NCBI RefSeq assembly: GCF_025359345.1
Contig: NZ_JANYGQ010000022.1
Span: forward strand, 124,001-188,000
Direction: 5' to 3'
Source of the DNA: Mucilaginibacter sp.
Lineage (GTDB): Bacteria; Bacteroidota; Bacteroidia; Sphingobacteriales; Sphingobacteriaceae
Length of the DNA stretch: 64,000 bases
Below, piece by piece: positions 7,055-14,758 of this stretch (position 1 is its first letter; each line of letters opens with the position of its first letter). The translations under genes were made by a program, and so were the position numbers. The notes under the pieces are model-generated. The model had not been told where the DNA came from. It saw nothing but the letters and a program-made list of their open reading frames with translations, and did not search any database.

Positions 7055-7765
7055 TTATGCTTGCACGAATGCTGCATTCTGACGCTCCATCGCTTTTACC
7101 AAGCCATTGCGCCAGCTGTCTGCCATAGATGCCGACATTGGTTCAGGGAAGATTTCCTCTTCTCCCCTTTCAATCCCATCAAAAATGGCAGCTGCAGCCG
7201 ATTCGGGCGAAGCCTTTGGAATATCAAACCCGCGGTTCATGTCGGTATCAACAGGTCCTGTTAAAACGGCGTGTACATTTACGCCTTTGCCTGTCATGTA
7301 AGCGCGCAGCGATTGCGTCATCGAGAACAAAGCTGCTTTAGAGATAGAGTAAGAGGCAATTGGCGGTAAAGGGGCGAGAGACACTATTGATAATATGTTG
7401 ACAATGGCCCCGCCCGAGCCGATAAGCAAAGGTAAAAATGCCTGTGTCAGGTCGTAAGTTCCGAAAAGGTTAACGTCCAAATGTTTCGTGATGGCCTCCC
7501 GCTCGCTCAGATCGTCAAACGATGCGATACCTGCATTATTGATCAGCATATCGAGTGACGCAATTTCCCCGACAGCTTGCCGGATCTGCTCCGGATCGGT
7601 AATATCAAGGGTTAATGGTATAACCCGGGCATCAGGATGCTTCAGCGGGACCCTTGTTCCAGCATATACACGTTTGGCGCCCCTGTTCAGGGCTTCTGTT
7701 ACCAGTGCCTGGCCGATGCCGCGGTTTGCACCGGTGATTAGTATAGTTTTATTTGTAATGTTCAT
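7055..7765 (-). CDS. Short-chain dehydrogenase/reductase (SDR)
   Basis: A 236-residue classical SDR with a Rossmann fold. Motifs: TGANRGIG at 11-18 (cofactor binding), NNAG at 76-79, catalytic Ser in ILSIVS at about 126-129, and the Tyr139-x3-Lys143 pair in ASYSISK. The PVDTDM motif follows as expected. It would oxidise or reduce an alcohol/carbonyl with NAD(P)H; the substrate is not predictable. It is the last gene of a minus-strand cluster with two SRPBCC genes and a second SDR-like gene, 11 bases after the first SRPBCC gene, so the four genes are likely co-transcribed. Confidence 0.9.
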   Translation of the reverse strand: MNITNKTILITGANRGIGQALVTEALNRGAKRVYAGTRVPLKHPDARVIPLTLDITDPEQIRQAVGEIASLDMLINNAGIASFDDLSEREAITKHLDVNLFGTYDLTQAFLPLLIGSGGAIVNILSIVSLAPLPPIASYSISKAALFSMTQSLRAYMTGKGVNVHAVLTGPVDTDMNRGFDIPKASPESAAAAIFDGIERGEEEIFPEPMSASMADSWRNGLVKAMERQNAAFVQA

Positions 7766-7776
7766 GGTTTAAAAAA

Positions 7777-8238
7777 TTATTTAGTTAGCAATTCTTCTTT
7801 GGTCGTCGGATTCCCCACTCCTGTGGTTACCAGGTTTTTTAAGCTATTATTGATATAGCCGCTCCATGCATTGGAACAGTCGTTATAGCACTCGCCTTGC
7901 GGCACTAAGCCAATGTGGGTAAAGCGCACCTCTGTCTGCTCTCCTTTTTTATTGATATCGAAAACGACCCGTGTGCCGGTCCATTCACCTTCGTCATCAA
8001 TAAAAGTGAGCTTACTCTCTGTGACCAGCCAAACGATTTTGCTGTAGGGCACTACTTCAATGAGCTTCTGCTTACTATAGTGCACATTCCAGAACTGCAC
8101 CGAAAATTCGTCGTTCAGTTTTTCGGTGTTGCCTTCTACGCCTTCTGTCCACCAGGCGCGAACGTTGTTGATTGCTTCAAAAACCTCTTTTGGGCTTTGA
8201 TCAACCAGGAAACTGGTTGTGAAATCCTGCTTATTCAT
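7777..8238 (-). CDS. SRPBCC (AHSA1-like) domain protein
   Basis: A 153-residue START-like/SRPBCC protein: the N-terminal FLVDQSPKEVFEAINNVRAWW is typical of the AHSA1-like hydrophobic-ligand-binding family, and the C-terminal part has the F-T-H-x-GLVP segment. No catalytic residues are expected. It is a paralogue of the gene just upstream (8231-8722), with which it overlaps by 8 bases, so it most likely arose by tandem duplication. The role of such proteins next to SDR genes and an AraC-type regulator is unknown; a stress- or substrate-responsive operon is possible. Confidence 0.85.
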   Translation of the reverse strand: MNKQDFTTSFLVDQSPKEVFEAINNVRAWWTEGVEGNTEKLNDEFSVQFWNVHYSKQKLIEVVPYSKIVWLVTESKLTFIDDEGEWTGTRVVFDINKKGEQTEVRFTHIGLVPQGECYNDCSNAWSGYINNSLKNLVTTGVGNPTTKEELLTK

Positions 8239-8722
8239 GTTTACCTCCCTTCATTGCTTCCGCATTTTCGATGGCAGGGATATAGGGATTTGGATTGCCT
8301 TTGCCGGTCTCGATAAGGCTCTTCAGGCTACCGGCAACATAATTGCCCCATGCGTCTGAGCAGACCTGGTAACATTCATAGGCCGGCACTAAACCGATGT
8401 GGGTAAAGGTTAATTGCGTTTTTCCGTCCTTTTGAGAGATATCGAAGCTGATTTTGGTGCCTGTCCACTCGGCTTTGTCTTTAGTGAAATTAAAATGATT
8501 CTCTAAAACCAGCCAAACGACTTTTTTATTTGGAATAAATTCAACAATTTTCAATTTACAGCGGTGCACATCTTTATAGTGATAATTGAATTCTGCATTC
8601 AACTTATCGGTCGGGCCGTCTATTTGTTCCGACCACCAGCCGCGAACATTGTTGATGGCCTTAAATACTTGTTCCGGGCTCTGATTTACCTGGAACGTGG
8701 TAGTGTAATCTTGCTTTTGCAT
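8231..8722 (-). CDS. SRPBCC (AHSA1-like) domain protein, paralogue
   Basis: A 163-residue SRPBCC protein that aligns along its whole length with its neighbour: MQKQDYTTTFQVNQSPEQVF here against MNKQDFTTSFLVDQSPKEVF there. The start at 8722 is chosen from that alignment. A longer frame to 8779 would overlap the upstream SDR-like gene by ATGA, which is typical of coupling, but the extra 19 residues match nothing in the paralogue. It belongs to the four-gene minus-strand cluster 7055-9564. Confidence 0.85.
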   Translation of the reverse strand: MQKQDYTTTFQVNQSPEQVFKAINNVRGWWSEQIDGPTDKLNAEFNYHYKDVHRCKLKIVEFIPNKKVVWLVLENHFNFTKDKAEWTGTKISFDISQKDGKTQLTFTHIGLVPAYECYQVCSDAWGNYVAGSLKSLIETGKGNPNPYIPAIENAEAMKGGKHE

Positions 8723-8775
8723 GGTTTTTAAATTTGATAAGTTTACTATCGTGGTGAGACAAATGATTAAAAGAT

Positions 8776-9564
8776 TCATACTATCATCCCCGCCGTTAAG
8801 TTCATAATTGTACCGGTTATTGCACTTCCTTCCTCCGAAGCCACGAATACAGCGGCGTTAGTAAGTTCGGCCAGCGTGGTCAAACGCCCGCGATGGGTCA
8901 TACCTTCCATAACACCGTGGAATTGCTCAAAAGTTATCCCGTGCGATTTTCCGTGTATTTCCCATACCTCATCAATTAATGGCGTTTCGGGAATACCAGT
9001 GGTCTGCAGGCACACTGCCCTAACCCCCTGAGGTCCGCACTCTACCGAAAGCGACCGGCAAAGTGCTTCTAATGCCGACCAGGCGGGCACCATCCCTCCC
9101 ACAAACGGCGGACTGATCCGGCTGGCATTTGGTGTATGCATAATTATTACACCATTACCTTGCTTACGCATTACCCGGGCAGCAGCCCTTGCCGTTATAA
9201 AATGCGACAGCGTGTAAGTGCTGATGGGGAGAAAAAAAGCATCAGTAGCAAGCTCCGTCAAGGGGATACCTTGAATACCTTTTTGCGGTATACCTATCGC
9301 GTTGAAAGAAATATCAATTTTACCGGCTTGCTTCAGCAACATTTCCATATGAGCACTCACCGCCTCTTCATCCAATGCGTCGAGTTGAGTCGCAGTAACA
9401 ACGCCTCCCAGGCATTTAATTTCATCAGCTATGGCATCACGCTTTGAAGCGGTGCGTCCCGTTAAAAAAACCTGCGCCCCCTCCCGGGCAAAGGCCTTTG
9501 CGATAGCGCCTCCTATCGCGCCGTCGCCATAAACAACGGCGACTTTGTTTTCTAATCGTTTCAT
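8776..9564 (-). CDS. SDR-fold protein lacking the catalytic Tyr-Lys pair
   Basis: A 262-residue Rossmann-fold protein of the SDR superfamily with the glycine motif YGDGAIGGAIAKAF near the N-terminus, TGRT, and the C-terminal TRGR-like and TGTIMNLTAG segments of classical SDRs. The region that should hold YxxxK reads GGMVPAWSALEALCRSLS; aligning ALEALxRSL with other SDRs puts Met at the Tyr position and Trp at the Lys position. It is therefore probably not a normal dehydrogenase, and may act as a binding protein or use an atypical mechanism. The start at 9564 matches the usual SDR N-terminus and leaves the candidate operator outside the gene. Confidence 0.85.
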   Translation of the reverse strand: MKRLENKVAVVYGDGAIGGAIAKAFAREGAQVFLTGRTASKRDAIADEIKCLGGVVTATQLDALDEEAVSAHMEMLLKQAGKIDISFNAIGIPQKGIQGIPLTELATDAFFLPISTYTLSHFITARAAARVMRKQGNGVIIMHTPNASRISPPFVGGMVPAWSALEALCRSLSVECGPQGVRAVCLQTTGIPETPLIDEVWEIHGKSHGITFEQFHGVMEGMTHRGRLTTLAELTNAAVFVASEEGSAITGTIMNLTAGMIV

Positions 9565-9576
9565 ATTGTCAAAAGT

Positions 9577-9638
9577 ATTGTCCAAAATTGTTTTCTAAAG
9601 GGTGGTAAATAGACATTATAGTGGGTTGATTTGGACAT
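9577..9638. promoter_or_regulatory. Candidate operator in divergent SDR/glxA promoter region
   Basis: An inverted pair ATTGTCCAAA (9577-9586) and TTTGGACAT (9630-9638), centre to centre about 52 bases apart, lies between the divergently transcribed SDR-like gene and the GlxA-type regulator. AraC-family activators commonly bind paired half-sites in such divergent promoters. That this pair is the site of the adjacent regulator is inference. Confidence 0.3.
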
Positions 9639-9672
9639 CAACAATAACTAACTTTGATAAAAATTCAACCAG

Positions 9673-10662
9673 ATGAAGCATCTCTCAGTTATATTCCCGG
9701 GCGAACAAAGTAACTTCAGTACGGTGGCCTGTATTGCCGGCACCTTCGAAATAATTGCGGCCGCAAATAGTTACCGCCGCAAAACCGGCAAAAAAGACCT
9801 GTTCACAGTTCAACTGGCCGGCGTTGGCGAAAAGAAAGAAATGTATGGGGGCATGTTTACCGTAAAACCCCAGGCCGACATTTCGGCGATAGAGAAAACC
9901 GACCTCATTGTTATTCCTTCGTCAGTTCCTTTCTATCAACAAGCCGGAAAGGAAAACACAATGCTGATCGATTGGATAAAAAAACAATACAGGGACGGTG
10001 CGGAAGTAGCCAGCATCTGTTCTGGTGCTTTTATGCTGGCATCCTCGGGCCTGCTGGACGGCCGGAACTGCTCTACCCATTGGGCTCATGCAGATGCATT
10101 CAGGCAGCAGTTCCCGAAGGTAAATTTAAAAGAGGACCAGCTGATCACCGACGAAAAAGGTATTTATACCAACGGCGGAGCTTATTCTTTCCTGAACCTG
10201 ATGATATTTTTAGTGGAGAAATATTACGACAGGCAAACGGCCATTTATTGTTCCAAGATTTTCCAGATAGAGATGGACAGGAACAGTCAATCCGCCTTTG
10301 CAATTTTCACCGGGCAAAAACTCCACGGGGATGCAATGGTAGAGCAGGCGCAGATTTACATTGAAAGCCAGTTAGAGGAAAAAATATCAGTAGAAGAACT
10401 GTCCGCTAAATTTTCCATCGGCAGGCGAAATTTTGACCGACGGTTTATCAAAGCTACCGGCAATACACCTATTGAATATGCGCAAAGGGTAAAAATCGAG
10501 TCTGCCAAAAAAGCGTTAGAAAGTAGTCGCAAGACGGTTAACGAAGTAATGTACGAGGTAGGTTATTCAGATGTAAAGGCATTCCGTGAGGTTTTCCGAA
10601 AAATCACCGGCATTTCGCCGCTGGAGTACAAGAGCAAATACAATAAAGACGCTGTGCAATAA
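9673..10662 (+). CDS. GlxA-type transcriptional regulator (DJ-1/PfpI + AraC HTH)
   Basis: A 329-residue regulator with an N-terminal amidase-like DJ-1/PfpI domain (residues 1 to about 180; nucleophile-elbow motif SICSGAFMLASSGLLDGR and the following STHW) and a C-terminal AraC-type double helix-turn-helix (about 225-325; ISVEELSAKFSIGRRNFDRR, and the end motif KITGISPLEY). This architecture is the GlxA family of activators. The gene is divergent from the SDR/SRPBCC cluster by about 110 bases, so it most likely controls it. Whether the DJ-1 domain binds a ligand or is merely structural is not known. Confidence 0.92.
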   Translation: MKHLSVIFPGEQSNFSTVACIAGTFEIIAAANSYRRKTGKKDLFTVQLAGVGEKKEMYGGMFTVKPQADISAIEKTDLIVIPSSVPFYQQAGKENTMLIDWIKKQYRDGAEVASICSGAFMLASSGLLDGRNCSTHWAHADAFRQQFPKVNLKEDQLITDEKGIYTNGGAYSFLNLMIFLVEKYYDRQTAIYCSKIFQIEMDRNSQSAFAIFTGQKLHGDAMVEQAQIYIESQLEEKISVEELSAKFSIGRRNFDRRFIKATGNTPIEYAQRVKIESAKKALESSRKTVNEVMYEVGYSDVKAFREVFRKITGISPLEYKSKYNKDAVQ

Positions 10663-10858
10663 GATAACAGATGATCGACAATCTTGAATGGACCGAAATG
10701 AGCATAACCATCGCTCCGTGCAACTTATAAAGAACTTCGGGGCTGCTATTATTCTGTGTCCACTCAGTCTACCAGTCTTAGGGCGCCGCATACATCTTGA
10801 GCTGACCGGGGAACCTGTAATGTAATAATTGCAATCGACTACACTCCATGACTACTAT

Positions 10859-11155
10859 TTAGTGTGCGCCTATTTTATTTGTAAAAATCCCTTCAGCAAT
10901 CAAAACTCCCCGCTCGCCATTACCGGTATCAATTGTGTGCACATACTTATAGCTCCCGCTTAGCTGGTCGTAACCCTGGTCAACGATGTTTATGTTCACA
11001 TCTGTAACTTTAAAATCGGTGTTGTTTTGCAGGCATAGCAAATGCTGGTTGCCCGATAGCAGGAAATCATAGTCATATCCTTTGCTGTGCAGCTCAATAA
11101 CTCTTTTGGTTAGCAAGCTATTTAGTTTTCGAGTGTTTTTGTCAAGGCTGTTCAT
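10859..11155 (-). CDS. Hypothetical protein
   Basis: A 98-residue soluble protein that I do not recognise. It has a helical N-terminal third (LNSLLTKRVIELHSKGYDYD) and a beta-rich remainder (YKYVHTIDTGNGERGVLIAEGIF), without signal peptide or membrane segment. The reading frame, codon use and the charged helix look like real protein. It stands alone between two plus-strand genes and gives no functional hint by context. Confidence 0.55.
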   Translation of the reverse strand: MNSLDKNTRKLNSLLTKRVIELHSKGYDYDFLLSGNQHLLCLQNNTDFKVTDVNINIVDQGYDQLSGSYKYVHTIDTGNGERGVLIAEGIFTNKIGAH

Positions 11156-11616
11156 CGTAATCGTCGTTAATTATTCCGTGTTTGTTAAGCGATTTTCGAT
11201 ACACATCACATAAACACCATGCCAGCGATACAACTAACTAATTTACAACTATATACGACAACAACAAATAAAATATTTTTTCGATAATTCGTGAATTAAC
11301 AAAATATCATACGAAATGTCGCTGATTGCAAAATCTAATATAACTTCTGACCACCGTCAATATTTACTGTGATCAAAAGCACTAAATCGTCGCCTAATTC
11401 ATCGTAAATTTGCCTGATCTGACAAGTGTAAAACCACCAGGTTTTTAAACTCAGGGGCCTGTTACAGCCATATTATGCTGATAATAGAAAAAAGCAGCCG
11501 GGAGTTCAGATTATTTTATAACTTAAAGCCATCCATTTCTGCAGCACCGGCCCCCTTTTCCAGGCCGGCTAAAAGAACCGGGTGACCATATTATAGACCA
11601 TCAAGTGCAGCCATAT
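11156..11616. other. Long intergenic region without recognised feature
   Basis: About 460 AT-rich bases between a divergent pair, presumably holding promoters for both. I see no credible gene, no structured RNA that I can name and no strong repeat; short imperfect palindromes only. Confidence 0.4.
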
Positions 11617-12720
11617 ATGTCGATGCTTAAAACCCAGACCTACAGCGTTATTGCCGGAAGCGGCAGCTATCTGCCAACCCGCGTTATCAGCAATACCGAC
11701 TTTTTAAACAACACTTTTTACGACGAAGCCGGCAACCAGCTTGGGCGACCGACTGAAGAAATTGTCCGCAAGTTCAGTGATATTACGGGCATTTATGAAC
11801 GACGCTACGTTACCGATGACCTGGTAGCTTCGGATATTGCCTACTTTGCTGCCTCAGATGCCATACGCGACTCAGGGACAGATCCGGAGCAATTGGACTA
11901 CATCATTTTCGCCCATAATTTCGGCGATATCAGGGAAGACAATGCCAGGAGTGAATTTGTTCCCACCCTGGCTTCGCGTGTAAAATATCGCCTGGGCATT
12001 AAAAATCCTGCAACCGTTTGCTACGATCTGCCCTTCGGCTGCGCGGGCTGGTTGCAGGGGGTTATCCAGGCAGATCTGTATATCCGTTCGGGCCAGGCGA
12101 AAAAGGTGCTGATCGTTGGCGGCGAGACCCTTTCGCGCATTTCAGATCCGCACGACCGGGATAGCATGCTTTATGCCGATGGCGCCGGGGCTATAGTCCT
12201 CGAAGCCCGGGAGAGTGATACGCCGGTTGGCATCCTTTCTACTAATTGCCATACTTACACGGCCGAACAAGCCTATGTGTTAAGAATGGGGAAATCCAAC
12301 CATCCTGATCACCCCCAGCCCGACCGTTTGTTTTTGAAAATGCAGGGCCGGGTACTTTATGAGCATGCGCTTAAAGTGGTGCCCCTGGTGACAAAAGAAA
12401 GTATGGACAAAGCCGGACTCGACATAAAAGACATGGATATGCTGCTGATACACCAGGCCAACAAAAAAATGGATGAGGCAATGATGAGGCGTTTATATGA
12501 AGCCTTTAGCGCGCCCCAGCCAACCAAAAATGTAATGCCGCTTACTGTTTCGTGGCTGGGCAACAGTTCTGTCGCCACTTTACCAACCCTTTATAACCTG
12601 GTAGAAAAAGGCGAAATGCCAGGGTACAGTTTCCATCCGGGTAATAACCTTGTGTTTGCTTCGGTAGGCGCTGGTGTAAATGTGAATGCGCTGGTGTATC
12701 GTATACCGGGCGCGAAATAA
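11617..12720 (+). CDS. 3-oxoacyl-ACP synthase III family protein (FabH-like)
   Basis: A 367-residue thiolase-fold condensing enzyme of the KAS III type. The Cys-His-Asn triad is complete: Cys142 (DLPFGCAGWLQGV), His279 (LLIHQANKKMD) and Asn316 (SWLGNSSV). It would condense an acyl-CoA or acyl-ACP starter with malonyl-ACP. It is longer than housekeeping FabH (about 320 residues) and has an N-terminal insert (NNTFYDEAGNQLGRP), placing it in the broad FabH-like subgroup used for special lipids or secondary products. The start could be 11605 (GTG), 11617 or 11623; the last two are ATG. It stands alone, followed by a good terminator. Confidence 0.9.
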   Translation: MSMLKTQTYSVIAGSGSYLPTRVISNTDFLNNTFYDEAGNQLGRPTEEIVRKFSDITGIYERRYVTDDLVASDIAYFAASDAIRDSGTDPEQLDYIIFAHNFGDIREDNARSEFVPTLASRVKYRLGIKNPATVCYDLPFGCAGWLQGVIQADLYIRSGQAKKVLIVGGETLSRISDPHDRDSMLYADGAGAIVLEARESDTPVGILSTNCHTYTAEQAYVLRMGKSNHPDHPQPDRLFLKMQGRVLYEHALKVVPLVTKESMDKAGLDIKDMDMLLIHQANKKMDEAMMRRLYEAFSAPQPTKNVMPLTVSWLGNSSVATLPTLYNLVEKGEMPGYSFHPGNNLVFASVGAGVNVNALVYRIPGAK

Positions 12721-12744
12721 GATAATTATTATGAACTTCACCGG

Positions 12745-12784
12745 AAAAAATGCCTCAGATTGAAAGATTTGAGGCATTTTTTTT
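12745..12784 (+). terminator. Terminator after FabH-like gene
   Basis: Stem AAAAAATGCCTCA (12745-12757) pairing with TGAGGCATTTTTT (12770-12782), 12-base loop and a T-run of eight. Similar hairpins with the same loop core occur at 25545-25576 and 27745-27776. Confidence 0.85.
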
Positions 12785-12792
12785 CGCATTCC

Positions 12793-13053
12793 CGCCTTTG
12801 TTGGTGTTGTCACCAACAAAACCAATTGCATTGTGATATACAGTAAGCCGCCTACATTACGCAGGATTTTTGCACATCACAATGTTCATCCTGCTTGTCG
12901 GTGACAACACCAACAAGGGCGAAAAAAGATTTAAAAAGCCCCTTTTGTCATTCTGAACGCAGTGAAGAATCTTATAAAGGTGACAGGTCATCGCTATACT
13001 TGTCCGTGTTTATGTTCTGCGTATAAGATTCTTCGCTCTGCTCAGAATGACAA
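12793..13053. repeat. Nested inverted repeats in convergent intergenic region
   Basis: Two inverted-repeat pairs fill the gap between convergent genes. Pair 1: 12793-12814 against 12900-12921 (22 bases, one mismatch), containing the smaller hairpin TTGTTGGTG-ttgt-CACCAACAA. Pair 2: about 12944-12976 against 13022-13053, whose arms contain GTCATTCTGA and GAAGAATCTTATA; this sequence is a dispersed palindromic element seen in many Bacteroidota genomes. It could encode a stable RNA hairpin but probably is a non-autonomous repeat. Confidence 0.65.
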
Positions 13054-13107
13054 AAAGAATCTGTCGAACACCTATGGTCACAAGACCAACAAGGCGGGAT
13101 TGTGCTC

Positions 13108-13995
13108 CTATTTCAAATTCTCCTTAAAAAAATCGATCGTCCTGCTCCATGCCAATTCTGCAGCGGCTTTGTCATAACGGGGAGTCGTATCATTATGAAA
13201 GCCGTGGTTTACATTGTCGTAAATAAAAGCCTGGTACTTTTTGCCATTTGCCTTTAAAGCGGCTTCGTAGGCAGGCCAGCCACCGGTTATACGGGTATCG
13301 AGCGATGCATAGTGCAGCATCAGCGGGGCTTTAATTTTTGGCACATCCTCCGCCGCAGGCTGACTCCCGTAAAAAGGCACAGCTGCCGCCAGATCAGGTA
13401 CGCGAACCGCCATCATATTGGCTATGCCGCCGCCAAAACAGAACCCCACCACCCCTACTTTGCCATTACAGTCCTTATGATTTTTGAGGTATTCAAATGC
13501 CGCTATAAAATCTTCCTGCATTTCTTTGGGATCGCGTTTACTCTGCATCTCACGGCCGGCGTCGTCAGTACCCGGGTAGCCGCCCAGTGGCGTAAGGGCG
13601 TCCGGCGCCAGGGAGATAAAACCTGCAAGTGCAGCCCTGCGGCCCACATCTTCAATATAAGGGTTTAAGCCCCGGTTTTCGTGCACCACTATAATGCCGC
13701 CAAGCTTACCTTTGGCATCCTTCGGTTTGGATAGTAAGCCTTTAATGTTGCCGCCGCCTTTTGGTGAAGGGTAAGTGATATATCCCGAATCCAGGCGTGG
13801 GTCATCCGCCTTTATTTGTATATTATTTTTGTAGTCGGGCATCAGGAAGCTCATTATTGCGGGCACCGTTAATCCGCCAACCGCATATAATGATAGCTTT
13901 TGCACAAAGTCGCGCCGGTCGAGCCGGCTGTGGGCGTAATCATCATACAGGTCGAACACTTCCTGTTTGATGTCTTCTTTTTTTATCTGGCTCAT
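13108..13995 (-). CDS. Dienelactone hydrolase family protein, exported by Tat-like signal
   Basis: A 295-residue alpha/beta hydrolase of the dienelactone hydrolase (carboxymethylenebutenolidase) family. The catalytic triad is visible: Cys186 in GFCFGGG, Asp233 in SLDTRITGG and His264 in NVNHGFHND. The conserved [23 protein letters not shown] block is also typical. The N-terminus carries a [16 protein letters not shown] segment (Arg27-Arg28, then a hydrophobic stretch), which resembles a twin-arginine signal or anchor, as in other exported members of this family. The substrate is unknown. It is convergent with the FabH-like gene. Confidence 0.92.
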   Translation of the reverse strand: MSQIKKEDIKQEVFDLYDDYAHSRLDRRDFVQKLSLYAVGGLTVPAIMSFLMPDYKNNIQIKADDPRLDSGYITYPSPKGGGNIKGLLSKPKDAKGKLGGIIVVHENRGLNPYIEDVGRRAALAGFISLAPDALTPLGGYPGTDDAGREMQSKRDPKEMQEDFIAAFEYLKNHKDCNGKVGVVGFCFGGGIANMMAVRVPDLAAAVPFYGSQPAAEDVPKIKAPLMLHYASLDTRITGGWPAYEAALKANGKKYQAFIYDNVNHGFHNDTTPRYDKAAAELAWSRTIDFFKENLK

Positions 13996-14345
13996 GGTGG
14001 ATGGTTTTATTCAAATATAAACGATTTGGGGGAAATGATTGGTGAAGAAAAGTAAAAGTGGTGTTACGTTTATGCGGTAATATTAGTTGTAAAACTACCG
14101 GGCATCAACCGGCAATTATATCAAACCAGACAGTAGGGCTAAGTATCAGGTTGCACGTGCGAAAGCGTTCCATTTTTACAAGCGGAACACCCCGAACGCT
14201 GTGAAACATGCTAATTATCAGCACTTTTAATTATTGCGAATAATGCACATTAATGATTTGGGGCGAAAGCGAATATTTATTGAAGAGTTTGAAAGAAAAA
14301 TATCAAACCTAACGAACGCTGAAAATACTAAATTTGAAAGAAAAA
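13996..14345. other. Intergenic region without recognised feature
   Basis: Divergent promoter region of about 350 bases between the dienelactone hydrolase and cupin genes. No gene, RNA or notable repeat is apparent. It presumably contains the promoters of both neighbours. Confidence 0.35.
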
Positions 14346-14720
14346 ATGGAAGAGATAAAGTCGATAAATATTATGGAGAAGTTTTCATTGTTCGATAAGC
14401 AATGGACACCTCACATCATTGGTGAACTCAACGGCCAATACGTAAAACTTTGCAAGCTTAAGGACGACTTTGTGTGGCACAGCCATGAAAACGAAGACGA
14501 GCTTTTTATGGTTTTTAAAGGCACTCTTTTAATGGATTTCAGGGATGGGCGAACAGTTGAGGTTAAAGAAGGAGAGATTCTGATCGTTCCCAAGGGAGTT
14601 GAACACCGCCCGCATACCAACGGCGAAATAGTGTTTAACCTGCTATTCGAGCCCAAAGCCACCCTTCATACCGGCACTGTAGAAAGCGAAATGACGGTGA
14701 AGGAGCTGGGGTGGATATAG
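14346..14720 (+). CDS. Cupin domain protein
   Basis: A 124-residue single-domain cupin. The metal-binding motif 1 is present as WHSHENEDELFMVFKG (two His and a Glu, then the conserved Gly), and motif 2 as PKGVEHRPHTNGE. Such proteins are small beta-barrels, enzymatic or sensory; the substrate is not predictable. The ATG at 14346 is chosen because the alternative at 14334 is a TTG adding only four residues. It is convergent with the helicase gene 14759-17233, with only 38 bases between the stops. Confidence 0.88.
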   Translation: MEEIKSINIMEKFSLFDKQWTPHIIGELNGQYVKLCKLKDDFVWHSHENEDELFMVFKGTLLMDFRDGRTVEVKEGEILIVPKGVEHRPHTNGEIVFNLLFEPKATLHTGTVESEMTVKELGWI

Positions 14721-14758
14721 GTTGGGTTTTAGCGGGTACGATAATTAACCAAGCGAGA

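Noticed and set aside
8723..8779. Extended start of the SRPBCC paralogue at 8779
   Set aside because: Although the ATGA overlap with the upstream gene is attractive, the extra 19 residues are hydrophobic and do not align with the paralogue; start at 8722 kept, with the overlap noted.
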